A DNA stretch of 38,743 nt, from positions 1 through 38,743 of the forward strand of contig JAHZKP010000109.1 in assembly GCA_022600345.1 (NCBI GenBank). Reading direction: 5' to 3'. The notes below the pieces were generated by a model. It ran no database searches and was not told the origin of the DNA. It saw only the letters and a list, made by a program, of their open reading frames with translations. The stretch comes from Alphaproteobacteria bacterium (GTDB taxonomy: Bacteria > Pseudomonadota > Alphaproteobacteria > Rhizobiales > Hyphomicrobiaceae). The position numbers were made by a program, and so were the translations under genes. Numbering within the stretch: the stretch's first letter is position 1; each line of letters opens with the position of its first letter. Positions 20,941 through 29,037 of the stretch are shown piece after piece.

Positions 20941-21675
20941 ATGAGCGGTGGGCAGGGGCAAGTGCCAGGGCACGTGAAGGTGCAGCGTATAGCGGAGTGC
21001 CGACTGAGGCTGTCAGGTCGGGACTGGGCGTTTGCGCAGCAGCGGCGAAATGAGATTGAGGCTCATTGGCAAAAACGGAGGCTGGAAAATCCCGGATTTT
21101 TCAATGGCCGGGTTCTGGTGATGGAGCCGCCGAGACTTGAAGATGGGGTCTTGACCGCGGAACTGATAGAGACAGATTTTTCCAGTTTCCTGTTCTGGAA
21201 GGACACGAGCTATCCTGAAGCGGGGGTACGGGATGGATTTGGTTCGGCGATGATACGTTCGCGCGAGGGTCACGTGTTGTTGGCCCGCCAACTGGCCGGC
21301 CATCTGAATTCAGGGCTGTTATATTTGCCCGGCGGCTTTATCGATCTCAATGACGTTTGCGGGGATGGGCGTGTCGACATCGACGCCAGCATAATGCGTG
21401 AATTGGCCGAGGAGACCGGATTGGGGGCGTCGAGCTTTGTGCGGCGACCGGGATACCTGTTGACGCGGGTTGGCGTGCAGGTATCGATCGCGGTGGAGTT
21501 TCGCTCCGAATTGGATGCTTTGGAATTGCGGCATTTGCTTTGCTCGCAACTGAGAGCCCAGGGCGATCCTGAGTTGGCCGACTTCGTTATTTTCGACCGG
21601 CCGCCTGAGCCCTCGCAAACCGATGTCGTGGCGTTCTCGCGTCATGCAATAGAAGCGGTCTTCTCGGGCCTATGA
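20941..21675 (+). CDS. Nudix hydrolase
   Basis: A 244-residue protein whose Nudix box lies at about 131-162: PGGFID, then SIMRELAEETGLG. The REL-EE-G core with its metal-binding glutamates is intact. The spacing between GG and REL is about six residues longer than usual, because of an inserted NDVCGDGRVD segment, and the first glutamate of the box is replaced by Asp. About 100 residues precede the box, giving an N-terminal extension like those of larger Nudix proteins. The ATG follows GCGGAAGCA, a usable ribosome binding site. It is followed after 192 bp by the phzF-family gene. Substrate unknown; a nucleoside diphosphate derivative is usual for the family. Confidence 0.8.
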   Translation: MSGGQGQVPGHVKVQRIAECRLRLSGRDWAFAQQRRNEIEAHWQKRRLENPGFFNGRVLVMEPPRLEDGVLTAELIETDFSSFLFWKDTSYPEAGVRDGFGSAMIRSREGHVLLARQLAGHLNSGLLYLPGGFIDLNDVCGDGRVDIDASIMRELAEETGLGASSFVRRPGYLLTRVGVQVSIAVEFRSELDALELRHLLCSQLRAQGDPELADFVIFDRPPEPSQTDVVAFSRHAIEAVFSGL

Positions 21676-21867
21676 GGTCAAGGTGGGACGGCTGATGATT
21701 GGTGGTGGGAGGCGTGCGACGCTCATTTCGGATTTGGCCAGGGGCAATCGCCTGGTTGCAACCTTGAAGTCTTGCTTGACGGGCCTGGGGAAAGAGGCAC
21801 AGTGCGCGCCGACCGGTCCGCGGTGGTTTTCCGGTCGATCCCAGCAATTCACAGGTGCTCTGGTCCA

Positions 21868-22782
21868 ATGCGGCTCGACTTCCACACACTCGACGTTTTC
21901 ACGGACATTCGTTTTGGCGGTAATCCGCTGGCGGTGGTTCTTGGGGCCGACCAACTCGATGACGCGCAGATGCAGACGATTGCGCGCGAGTTCAATATTT
22001 CCGAGACCGTGTTTGTGAGCAAGGCAAAGCAGCCGGCGCACTCTGCGGCAGTGCGGATCTTCACGCCGGAAAAAGAAATTCCGTTTGCCGGGCATCCAAA
22101 TGTCGGGACGGCGGTCTTGCTGGCGGAGTTGAAGACTGCAGGGCTGGACGGCGATGGGCACGATTCTATCGTGACGTTGGAGCAGCAAGTCGGGATCGTC
22201 CGGGTCGGAGTACGGCTGAAGTCTGGTGAAGCTGGCTTTGCAGAATTCGATGCGCCCAAGCTGCCGACGGATGCTGGTGCGCTGCCGCCGGTGGAAAAGC
22301 TGGCGGCCGGGGTGGGGTTGATCGCCGGGGAAATCGGGTTTGAGAACCACAAGCCAAGATGTTTCGCGGCTGGGCCGGCCTTCGCGATGATTCCGGTCAG
22401 ATCATTAGAGGCGATTGAGAAGGCACATGTGAGCCACTTGCATTGGGCGGCTGCGTTCCAGGAGCAGGGGATCGTGGGAGCCTACCTGTATACGCGCCGC
22501 TGTGTGCACACCGATTCTTCGTTTCATGCGCGCATGTTTGCGCCTGAGTATGGCATTCTCGAAGATCCAGCCACGGGTTCAGCGGCGATCTGTCTTGCGG
22601 CCGCCGTGCATCACTTCGATGACCTGCCCGATGGCTCCCATAAACACTGCGTCGAGCAGGGGTACGAAATGGGGCGCCCCAGTACCATCAAGCTCACCAG
22701 TGTTGTGCGCAGCGGCGAGCTGGAAACCATCCGGATTGGCGGTCGGGCGGTTCGGATTACCGATGGGCAGATTAACATCTGA
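21868..22782 (+). CDS. PhzF-family protein (isomerase/epimerase fold)
   Basis: A 304-residue protein of the PhzF family, which shares the diaminopimelate-epimerase fold. FNISETVFV contains the conserved Glu (about E46); IPFAGHPNVGTA and EDPATGSAA are the two glycine-rich signature loops that bind the substrate carboxylate. Start at the ATG at 21868 (MRLDFHTLDVFTD), the family's usual beginning, with AGGTG upstream; a longer frame from 21772 is not supported. Only PhzF itself has a known role, in phenazine synthesis, and no other phenazine genes are here, so the substrate is open. Confidence 0.87.
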   Translation: MRLDFHTLDVFTDIRFGGNPLAVVLGADQLDDAQMQTIAREFNISETVFVSKAKQPAHSAAVRIFTPEKEIPFAGHPNVGTAVLLAELKTAGLDGDGHDSIVTLEQQVGIVRVGVRLKSGEAGFAEFDAPKLPTDAGALPPVEKLAAGVGLIAGEIGFENHKPRCFAAGPAFAMIPVRSLEAIEKAHVSHLHWAAAFQEQGIVGAYLYTRRCVHTDSSFHARMFAPEYGILEDPATGSAAICLAAAVHHFDDLPDGSHKHCVEQGYEMGRPSTIKLTSVVRSGELETIRIGGRAVRITDGQINI

Positions 22783-23083
22783 GGCGAGGTGGCTTGTGGG
22801 GGGTAATAGTTTAGGTCTGGCCGGGTGCGGCCGGGCGGCGTTTTGCGCTGCATCATCGCCATGCTTGCAATTTCTTCACCGCTTTGGCTTATAGTGAATT
22901 TGATTGTTGCGCGCCAGGATCGGCGAAAATCGGGCTGGTTTCCTGGCAACCTGTGCAACGGCCGCTGTTTTGGGGGAGTGCTTGTTGGGATCGGAGTGGC
23001 GCTGAAGTGCTTTATTTCGATGCAAACACTCCTTAGGAAGATCAATCGTAGCCAATTTGGCTTTTGGGAGCGCCTGCACGACC
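22783..23083. other. leuA upstream region
   Basis: About 300 bp without a supported gene. A 91-codon frame at 22825-23100 has no family features. TTGCAA (22865) and TATAGT (22890) are 19 bp apart and form a weak promoter candidate for the leuA leader transcript. Confidence 0.3.
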
Positions 23084-23197
23084 ATGTGCATGCATGTTGA
23101 CACGCCGATGGAGTTTCGCCCCGCGCTTATCAAAGCGAACGGGCCGCTTTCGGCTGGAACGAGCGCTCTGTCCAATCTGCTCCTTATCAGCCCCTGA
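23084..23197 (+). CDS. candidate leuA leader peptide with Leu codon cluster
   Basis: A short frame with ATG codons at 23084, 23090 and 23108, all in frame, gives 37, 35 or 29 residues. It ends AAT CTG CTC CTT ATC AGC CCC TGA, that is N-L-L-L-I-S-P-stop. Three consecutive leucine codons close to the stop, 131 bp before leuA, is the arrangement of a transcription-attenuation leader peptide. The stop codon lies inside CCCCTGAGC, which can pair in two mutually exclusive ways (see the adjacent hairpin). A GGGAG lies 13 nt before the first ATG, so the ribosome binding site is imperfect. This is a prediction from sequence. Confidence 0.5.
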   Translation: MCMHVDTPMEFRPALIKANGPLSAGTSALSNLLLISP

Positions 23198-23243
23198 GCA
23201 ATTTCAGGGTTCTCCCGTTTATCGTGGGGTCCAGGCTCAGGGG
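23191..23243 (+). promoter_or_regulatory. alternative hairpins before leuA, candidate attenuator
   Basis: CCCCTGAGC at 23191-23199 is complementary both to TCAGGG at 23204-23209 (short hairpin) and to GCTCAGGGG at 23235-23243 (9 bp, perfect). A ribosome stalled on the Leu codons just upstream would change which one forms. Neither helix is followed by a good T-run, so termination, if any, may be Rho-linked or the control may be translational. Confidence 0.4.
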
Positions 23244-23328
23244 TTTCAGACATCGCCAGGAACATAGACTTCAAGCGTTCGAATCCGTTCGCAGATTCGA
23301 GCCGCCTAGGACAAGGGCAGTTTTCGAT

Positions 23329-24903
23329 ATGACAGAGAATTCCAAGCAAGCCGCGGCAGCCGACAAGGACCGGGTGCTGATTTTCGATACGACGTTGCGC
23401 GATGGGGAGCAGTGCCCGGGTGCAACGATGACCTTTGAAGAAAAGATGGAAGTTGCCGATTTTCTCGATGCCATGGGTGTCGATATCATCGAAGCAGGGT
23501 TTCCGATTGCATCTGATGGCGACTTTGAGGCGGTATCAGCGGTCGCTGAACGCGTCAAGAATGCCACCGTTGCCGGATTGGCGCGGGCTGGCGACAAGGA
23601 TATCGACCGGGCGGGGGCGGCTGTTGGCAAGGCTGTGAAGCCAAGGATACACACGTTCATTTCGACCTCGCCGGTGCATATGAAATATAAGCTGAAGAAG
23701 GAGCCCGATGAGGTTCTGGAGTTGATCAGCCGTTCGGTGACGCGGGCGCGCAATCTGGTTGACGATGTCGAATGGAGCGCTGAAGACGCGACGCGGACGG
23801 AACCGGAATTCTTGTGCCGGTGCGTGGAAGCGGCGATCAAGGCGGGGGCGGGAACGATCAATATTCCCGATACCGTCGGCTATACGGTGCCGGAGGAATA
23901 CTTCGCGCTGTTCACGATGCTGCGTGAGCAGGTGCCTAACGCCGATAAGGCGGTTTTCTCGGCGCATTGCCATGATGATCTGGGATTGGCGGTTGCCAAT
24001 TCACTGGCCGGCGTTCGTGCGGGTGTGCGCCAGATCGAATGCACCATCAACGGGATTGGAGAGCGGGCGGGTAACGCGGCGCTGGAAGAAATCGTCATGG
24101 CGATCGCCACGCGCGGTGACGCACTGCCTTACGCCACGGGAGTTGACAGCACGCTTCTGTCGCGGGCGTCGCGGCTGGTTTCGGTCGTCACCAACTTCCC
24201 GGTTCAGTACAACAAGGCCATTGTCGGGCGGAACGCTTTTGCCCATGAGAGCGGCATTCATCAAGACGGGATGCTGAAGCATAACCAGACGTACGAGATC
24301 ATGACGCCTGAATCGGTCGGCGTCAGCAAAACATCTCTGGTGATGGGCAAGCATTCCGGCCGGGCGGCGTTCCGCACCAAATTGACCGATCTGGGTTACG
24401 ACTTGGGCGACAACCAGTTCGAGGATGCGTTTACCCGCTTCAAGGCGCTGGCCGATCGCAAGAAGCACGTCTATGACGAGGACATCGAGGCGCTTGTGGA
24501 TGAAGAGATCGCGCACATGCACGACCGCACAAAGGTTGTCGCATTGACCGTGATCGCGGGGTCTGTGGGGCCGCAAACGGCAACGCTGACGCTTGATGTG
24601 GAAGGTGAGCACCAGACTGTTCAATCGACCGGTAACGGACCTGTTGATGCAACCTTTAATGCCATCAAGAAGCTGCTGCCTCATAACGGGACGTTGGAGC
24701 TTTATCAGGTTCATGCGGTCACCCAGGGGACCGATGCGCAGGCTGAGGTTTCCGTGCGGCTGGAAGATGACGCCGGGCGGGTCGTCACCGGCAGGGGGGC
24801 TGATACCGATACGATGGTGGCTTCTGCGCGGGCTTATGTTGCGGCCGTCAACAAATTGATGGTTAAGCGAGAAAAGACAACGCGCGTTCAGGCTGCCGTG
24901 TGA
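23329..24903 (+). CDS. leuA: 2-isopropylmalate synthase, leucine biosynthesis
   Basis: A 524-residue enzyme condensing acetyl-CoA with 2-ketoisovalerate, the first committed step to leucine. The TIM-barrel catalytic domain begins IFDTTLRDGEQCPGATM, has the metal-binding HCHDDLGLAVANS and the signature NGIGERAGNAAL, with HESGIHQDGMLK further on. The C-terminal regulatory LeuA dimer domain (about 390-520) ends with SVRLEDDAGRVVTGRGADTDTM, typical of feedback-inhibited enzymes. The ATG at 23329 (MTENSKQAAA) fits the family; the frame continues upstream to 23224 without support. An 11-bp-stem terminator follows. The upstream leader suggests control by leucine. Confidence 0.95.
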   Translation: MTENSKQAAAADKDRVLIFDTTLRDGEQCPGATMTFEEKMEVADFLDAMGVDIIEAGFPIASDGDFEAVSAVAERVKNATVAGLARAGDKDIDRAGAAVGKAVKPRIHTFISTSPVHMKYKLKKEPDEVLELISRSVTRARNLVDDVEWSAEDATRTEPEFLCRCVEAAIKAGAGTINIPDTVGYTVPEEYFALFTMLREQVPNADKAVFSAHCHDDLGLAVANSLAGVRAGVRQIECTINGIGERAGNAALEEIVMAIATRGDALPYATGVDSTLLSRASRLVSVVTNFPVQYNKAIVGRNAFAHESGIHQDGMLKHNQTYEIMTPESVGVSKTSLVMGKHSGRAAFRTKLTDLGYDLGDNQFEDAFTRFKALADRKKHVYDEDIEALVDEEIAHMHDRTKVVALTVIAGSVGPQTATLTLDVEGEHQTVQSTGNGPVDATFNAIKKLLPHNGTLELYQVHAVTQGTDAQAEVSVRLEDDAGRVVTGRGADTDTMVASARAYVAAVNKLMVKREKTTRVQAAV

Positions 24904-24927
24904 AAAAGCCTTATACCAAACAGTGAG

Positions 24928-24954
24928 CTACACCGGCGTTTAACGTCGGTGTAG
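24928..24954 (+). terminator. leuA terminator
   Basis: CTACACCGGCG pairs with CGTCGGTGTAG (one G-T pair) over a 5-nt loop, followed by TTTCATT, 24 bp after the leuA stop and about 60 bp ahead of mreB. The T-tract is short. Confidence 0.65.
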
Positions 24955-25011
24955 TTTCATTGCAGGACTGTTGGGCTGTGACCTGACACAGCGCAAAGAT
25001 GGAATTTCGGG

Positions 25012-26037
25012 TTGTCCAGCGTATTTTCCGACGACATTGCTATCGACCTGGGGACGGTCAATACGCTCGTGCATGTGCTTGGGCGGGGGATCATCCTGGA
25101 TGAGCCTTCGGCTGTTGCCGTGCGCAATGTCGGAGGCGAACGTGAGGTGTTGGCGGTCGGACTGAAGGCCAAGGCGATGTTAGGGCGGACGCCGGAAAGC
25201 ATCGAACTGATCCGGCCCTTGCGTGACGGCGTGATTGCCGACTTCATCGCTACTGAGGAAATGCTGCGCCAGTTCATCAAGCGGGCGAAGTCGAAGTTCG
25301 GCTTTCGCCGGCCGCGCATTTTGATCTGCGTTCCCGCAAGCGCAACGCCTGTTGAACGCAGGGCGGTCTATGAGACGGCGGTGTCGTCTGGTTCGCGGCG
25401 GGTCTATATCGTCGAGGAGCCGGTGGCAGCGGCCATCGGGGCGGGTATGCCGGTCGACGAGCCGCGCGGCTCGATGGTGGTCGATATTGGCGGCGGCACA
25501 ACGGATATTGCGGTCTTGTCACTTGGCGGGGTTTTGCAGGCGCGCTCGCTGCGCTGTGCGGGCAACGCTTTCGATGAAGCGATTATCCGTTACGTGCGGC
25601 GGCGTCATCAGTTGCTGATCGGCGAAGCCAACGCCGAGCGCATCAAGATCGAGGCTGGAACGGCAATGGTCGATGGTAACGACCGGGCTGTCGATATCCA
25701 CATTCGCGGGCGGGACCTCAGAGCCGGGCGGCCGAAAAGCATCGTTCTCAGCTCGGGGAATATCGCCGAGGCGCTGGATCATCCAATTGACGATATTACT
25801 GATTTTATCCAGCGCTCGCTGGAGGATCTGCCACCGGATATTGCGGCCGACATTTGCGAAAACGGGATTTGTCTGACAGGCGGCGGCTCGCTGATCGATG
25901 GTTTGAACGTCGAATTGGAGCGCCGGGTTGGCGTTGCATTCACGGTTCCCGACTGGCCGTTGCATTGCGTCATTCGCGGCTCGGCGATGATTTTGCAGAA
26001 TCTCGACAAGCGCGAACACCTGTTGTTGACTCCTTGA
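25012..26037 (+). CDS. mreB: MreB-type actin-like rod-shape protein, divergent
   Basis: A 341-residue protein of near-normal MreB length. It has the actin-family phosphate-1 loop DIAIDLGTVNTLV at the N-terminus, EEPVAAAIGAGMPV with the hydrolytic Glu, the phosphate-2 loop VVDIGGGTTDIAVLSLGG, and the adenosine motif CLTGGGSLIDGL. The last 30 residues (VPDWPLHCVIRGSAMIL) depart from the usual DPL-xVA-GtG ending, and the middle IEAGTAMVDGNDRAVDI is divergent. The only in-frame start giving the full N-terminus is TTG at 25012; the nearby ATG (24999) is out of frame. MreB polymerises under the membrane and guides lateral wall synthesis with MreC and MreD, encoded next. Confidence 0.88.
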   Translation: MSSVFSDDIAIDLGTVNTLVHVLGRGIILDEPSAVAVRNVGGEREVLAVGLKAKAMLGRTPESIELIRPLRDGVIADFIATEEMLRQFIKRAKSKFGFRRPRILICVPASATPVERRAVYETAVSSGSRRVYIVEEPVAAAIGAGMPVDEPRGSMVVDIGGGTTDIAVLSLGGVLQARSLRCAGNAFDEAIIRYVRRRHQLLIGEANAERIKIEAGTAMVDGNDRAVDIHIRGRDLRAGRPKSIVLSSGNIAEALDHPIDDITDFIQRSLEDLPPDIAADICENGICLTGGGSLIDGLNVELERRVGVAFTVPDWPLHCVIRGSAMILQNLDKREHLLLTP

Positions 26038-26142
26038 TAACGTTAATCTTTTCGGCTCGCTTTTTGCACCCTATAGTAGGATGAAATAGGCGCGTGTGGG
26101 AATGTTAGCGTTTTGCGCTGGGCGAAGTGAATCGGATTGGTG

Positions 26143-27099
26143 ATGTTTTCTTGGTTGTGGCGGCGGCGCCTGCTTGGGCGCTCGAAGACTGAACAGCGCC
26201 GCAGTTCTGTCTCGCTGGGTGTTCTTTTCATGGGATTGACGGCTGCCGGATTGGTCTGGCTTGGTCAGCAATTCCCCGAAAAGGTGGCCGAAGCGCGCGC
26301 CAGGCTGGCTGGTCCCGTCTCCTCGATTGTCGCGGCGTTGCAGCAGCCGTTGGCGCCGCTCAAGGATTTGCGCCAGCGCTACAGCAATCTGTTGAAGCTT
26401 GAAGATGAACTGAGGCAGCTTCGCGCCGCCAACGATGAGTTGGAGGGGTGGAAGTGGCGGGCGCTGGAATTGGAGCGGCGGCTTGCCGACCTGCGGGCGC
26501 TGACGCGGGTGGTTCATGAGCCGGGCGTTGATTACGTGACCGCGGTTGTGCGGGCGCGATCGATTGGGGCGGAGAGCAACTCGATACTTGTCGGGGCTGG
26601 TGCGCGCGATGGCGTGAAGGCTGGTGGTGGGGTTCTCAATGGACGTGGGCTTGTGGGGGAAACTTTCGAGGTTGGCCGGGATACCTCGCGCGTTCGATTC
26701 CTGATCGATGCCAATTTCAAGGTCGTGGTCAGTATCGGCCGGAGGCTTGTGACGGCTGTGGCGGAAGGGAGCGGTGGGCGCTTATTGGATATCCGCGATG
26801 GCGGGCGGTCATTTGAAATTGCTGACGGCGATGAGGTGATCAGTGCGGGGGAAGTCGGCGGCATTCCACGCGGTTTGCGCATTGGAAAGGTTGTTGGGAC
26901 GGCCAGCGGTCTGAAGATTGCGCCATACGTCGATTTCGATCGCATCGAGCATGTCAGCCTATTGCTATCTTCTGAGCGCCGCGTGTCTGAAGCCGAAGTG
27001 GGTGCTGGGCCTGGAGAGCGGGCCCGGGTGACTGCAAAACTCGATGAGAACGGCAAGCCAGTCGTTGGCGGTGATAGCCAAGCCGTTCAATCCCCGTAG
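26143..27099 (+). CDS. mreC: rod shape-determining protein MreC
   Basis: A 318-residue bitopic protein: short basic cytoplasmic N-terminus (FSWLWRRRLLGRSK), one membrane helix at about 26-45, a coiled coil at about 75-110 (LKLEDELRQLRAANDELE) and the periplasmic beta-rich domain with ARSIGAESNSILVGAGARDGV, VNGxGLVGE-like LNGRGLVGETFEV and VRFLIDANFKV. It connects MreB to the periplasmic wall synthases. ATG at 26143 is chosen; GTG at 26140 and TTG at 26137 directly precede it in frame. It follows mreB by 105 bp and precedes mreD by 12 bp. Confidence 0.92.
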   Translation: MFSWLWRRRLLGRSKTEQRRSSVSLGVLFMGLTAAGLVWLGQQFPEKVAEARARLAGPVSSIVAALQQPLAPLKDLRQRYSNLLKLEDELRQLRAANDELEGWKWRALELERRLADLRALTRVVHEPGVDYVTAVVRARSIGAESNSILVGAGARDGVKAGGGVLNGRGLVGETFEVGRDTSRVRFLIDANFKVVVSIGRRLVTAVAEGSGGRLLDIRDGGRSFEIADGDEVISAGEVGGIPRGLRIGKVVGTASGLKIAPYVDFDRIEHVSLLLSSERRVSEAEVGAGPGERARVTAKLDENGKPVVGGDSQAVQSP

Positions 27100-27111
27100 G
27101 AGTGACCGACC

Positions 27112-27603
27112 ATGCTGCAGGCGCTTTTGCCACTTGCTGCCCTATCGCTTTTGACGGCGGCGGCGGTGTTGCCATGGCCTGGAGACGGCAGCGGGTTGAT
27201 GGCGGCGATGCTGCCGGTGTTTGCGGTTCACTATTGGGCGTTGCGCCGGCCTGAAGGTCTGCCGGGTATCGCGGTGGTGTTTTCGGGGCTGACAGTCGAC
27301 CTTTTGACCGGTGGGCCGCTGGGGTTTTGGACCAGCATCTATGCGGGCGCCTGGATTTTCGGATCGCTCGAGAAGCCGTGGGCGTTCAGTGCGGGTAAGA
27401 TTGGCAGATGGGGACTTTTCGCGGTCGCGGCCGGAGGTGTTGCGCTGTTGGCAATTGTGATGGGCGCGCTGCTTGATTGGCCCGTTGCCTCCGTTGCTTC
27501 ACTGATCGGCGCGTGGTTCTGGCTGGTTGCGCTTTACGTGCCGATTTCCCTTTTGCTTCGTCTTCTCGATGCCGGGTGGGAGAGGGAAGCGGTGCTGGAG
27601 TGA
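27112..27603 (+). CDS. mreD: rod shape-determining protein MreD
   Basis: A 163-residue hydrophobic protein with about five membrane helices. LPGIAVVFSGLTVDLLTGGPLGFWT is the conserved MreD loop with the Asp-Leu motif. AGGAG precedes the ATG by 9 nt, 12 bp after mreC, so translation is closely coupled. Assigned chiefly by position and topology, as MreD sequences are poorly conserved. Unlike most mre operons, no mrdA (PBP2) or rodA gene follows within the window. Confidence 0.88.
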   Translation: MLQALLPLAALSLLTAAAVLPWPGDGSGLMAAMLPVFAVHYWALRRPEGLPGIAVVFSGLTVDLLTGGPLGFWTSIYAGAWIFGSLEKPWAFSAGKIGRWGLFAVAAGGVALLAIVMGALLDWPVASVASLIGAWFWLVALYVPISLLLRLLDAGWEREAVLE

Positions 27604-27808
27604 GGCAGATACTGGATTAATAACGTTTGGTTCGATCCATTCACCAGCCCACGATCTTTTCAGGCGGGGTCGAATGAGCGAAACTTCGTCGTCGTACCGC
27701 TTGAGCGATGAACCACATCGATCTGCCTGCTGGAGCGGTACAGGGGTGCCACACCACGTCCATCTGAAACGTACGCTGTCTTGCCGGACTGCATGGGGCC
27801 CGTTGCTC
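27604..27808. other. non-coding gap behind mreD
   Basis: About 200 bp. No gene or strong terminator is recognised. It leads into the promoter of the membrane protein/TetR pair. Confidence 0.4.
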
Positions 27809-27848
27809 TTGCCGAGAACCATGCCATTGGGTATGGTATGGTTCTTGG
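27809..27848 (+). promoter_or_regulatory. promoter with embedded 16-bp palindrome, candidate TetR operator
   Basis: TTGCCG (27809-27814) and TATGGT (27832-27837) are separated by 17 bp. Across them lies CCGAGAACCATGCCAT (27812-27827), TGGGT, then ATGGTATGGTTCTTGG (27833-27848): a 16-bp inverted repeat with only two mismatches (G-T in RNA). A palindrome covering the spacer and -10 is a classic repressor operator, and a TetR gene is second in the transcript. As RNA it could also form a leader hairpin ending 10 bp before the Shine-Dalgarno. Confidence 0.55.
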
Positions 27849-27872
27849 TGGAATCGGATGGAGGATCGGACA

Positions 27873-28256
27873 ATGAATTTCGACCTAAACCCCTGGCTTT
27901 CTGCGGCAGGTGTTGCGGCGGCATTCGCAGCGCTTATTCACTTCTTTGCAGGCGGCCGCGAAATCGCCCGGCCTTTGCTCGAGGCAGGCGACATTGCGCC
28001 AATCCCCAAGTACACCAACTATTATTGCTGGCATCTGGTGACGATCATTCTAATCGCGATGTCGGCGGGGTTCTTTTATGCGGCGTGGGATCCGCATTCG
28101 GTGGGGTTGTCGGTGACGTGGACGCTGGTCGCTGCGGCTTTCGCAATCTGGAGCCTTGGGCTTAGTATGTGGAAGGGACTGAGCCCGCTTGAAATGTTGC
28201 AGTGGGTCTTCTTCGTGCCAATCGTGTTGTTTGGACTTGTCGGGATAATGTATTGA
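27873..28256 (+). CDS. small four-helix membrane protein, unknown function
   Basis: A 127-residue protein with four predicted membrane helices (about 9-28, 52-70, 77-98 and 104-125) and little else; the loop between helices 1 and 2 is EIARPLLEAGDIAPIPKYTNYY. The ATG at 27873 is chosen because GGAGG lies 8 nt upstream; an ATG at 27858 overlaps that site. Its stop overlaps the TTG start of the TetR gene, so both proteins are coupled. No family is recognised. By context it is probably the main target of, or partner to, the TetR regulator. Confidence 0.72.
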   Translation: MNFDLNPWLSAAGVAAAFAALIHFFAGGREIARPLLEAGDIAPIPKYTNYYCWHLVTIILIAMSAGFFYAAWDPHSVGLSVTWTLVAAAFAIWSLGLSMWKGLSPLEMLQWVFFVPIVLFGLVGIMY

Positions 28257-28927
28257 GCAAGCCACCTAAGCTGCGACTGTCAAGACTGGATTGGTTGAAC
28301 ATCGGCTTGCGGGAGCTTGCGCGCCAGGGAAGCGATGGTCTGCAACTTGAAGCGCTATGTCAGGCGGCGGGCAAAACGCGAGGGTCGTTCTATCACCACT
28401 TCAAGGATCATCATGCCTTCTGTGAAGCCTTGATGGAGCACTGGAAGAGCCGCAATACCGATGAGATTATCGCCTACGTTGAGCGAGAGGCGGGCAGCGG
28501 CGGCAAACGCGAGGTGCTCAATGCGCTTGTGGCCCGGCTTGATCCCACAGAAGAAGTTGCGGTCCGGCGTTTTGCAGCCATTGAGCCGGTTGCGAAAGCT
28601 GCCGTTGAAGTCGTCGATCGCAAACGCATCGATTACCTCGTGCAGATCGTAGCGGAGGAATTTGGCGTTGAGCCGGGAAACGCGCGGCTGCTCGCGGAGT
28701 TTCAGTACGCCTTGTTTATCGGATACCAGTCGTTGTTTCCCGATGTCGGCGAGAAGAAATACCGGCAGGTCGGGCGGCTGGTCGAGGCGGTGGTCGATGT
28801 CTTTGCCAAGCCCGGTTCGGGTGGAGCCACGTCGGGCGACATCAAATCCGGTGACATCAAGTCTGGCGGCCTTGGAAATGTGTTGGGTGAATTGATTGAT
28901 GACGCCAGCGGTCTGAAAGGTCGCTGA
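28253..28927 (+). CDS. TetR-family transcriptional regulator
   Basis: A 224-residue protein with an N-terminal TetR helix-turn-helix (about 9-50: LEALCQAAGKTRGSFYHHFKDH) and a variable helical ligand domain. The start is taken as TTG at 28253, in the overlap TTGA with the upstream stop; a GTG at 28202 would add 17 residues inside the neighbour. The C-terminus contains a short repeat SGDIKSGDIKSGG, a likely disordered linker. A strong terminator follows. It likely represses its own operon through the palindrome at 27812-27848; the inducer is unknown. Confidence 0.85.
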   Translation: MSKPPKLRLSRLDWLNIGLRELARQGSDGLQLEALCQAAGKTRGSFYHHFKDHHAFCEALMEHWKSRNTDEIIAYVEREAGSGGKREVLNALVARLDPTEEVAVRRFAAIEPVAKAAVEVVDRKRIDYLVQIVAEEFGVEPGNARLLAEFQYALFIGYQSLFPDVGEKKYRQVGRLVEAVVDVFAKPGSGGATSGDIKSGDIKSGGLGNVLGELIDDASGLKGR

Positions 28928-28980
28928 ACGATCCGATCTGGACAGAGCTGCCGGCTGGTGGTAATTACGCTGCTCGCATC

Positions 28981-29005
28981 GGGGCCCTAAGGCCCCCTTT
29001 GTTTT
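28981..29005 (+). terminator. terminator of the membrane protein / TetR operon
   Basis: GGGGCC-CTAA-GGCCCC followed by CTTTGTTTT, 53 bp after the TetR stop. A compact GC stem with a T-rich tail. Confidence 0.8.
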
Positions 29006-29037
29006 GGGGGCGGTTTATGCGGCCTCCAAGTCGCGAT

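Noticed and set aside
21868-22782. Phenazine biosynthesis cluster
   Set aside because: The PhzF-family gene stands alone with a Nudix gene and leuA; no phzA-E/G homologues are nearby, and most PhzF-like proteins are unrelated to phenazines.
23084-23197. The Leu-rich frame as a functional stand-alone small protein
   Set aside because: The position before leuA and the Leu codons beside the switch helix fit a regulatory leader better; the ribosome binding site is poor and the rest of the peptide has no features.
25000-25014. Frameshift at the mreB start (out-of-frame ATG at 24999)
   Set aside because: An ATG 13 bp upstream is out of frame, but the TTG-started protein already contains the complete N-terminal MreB strand, so no frameshift is needed.
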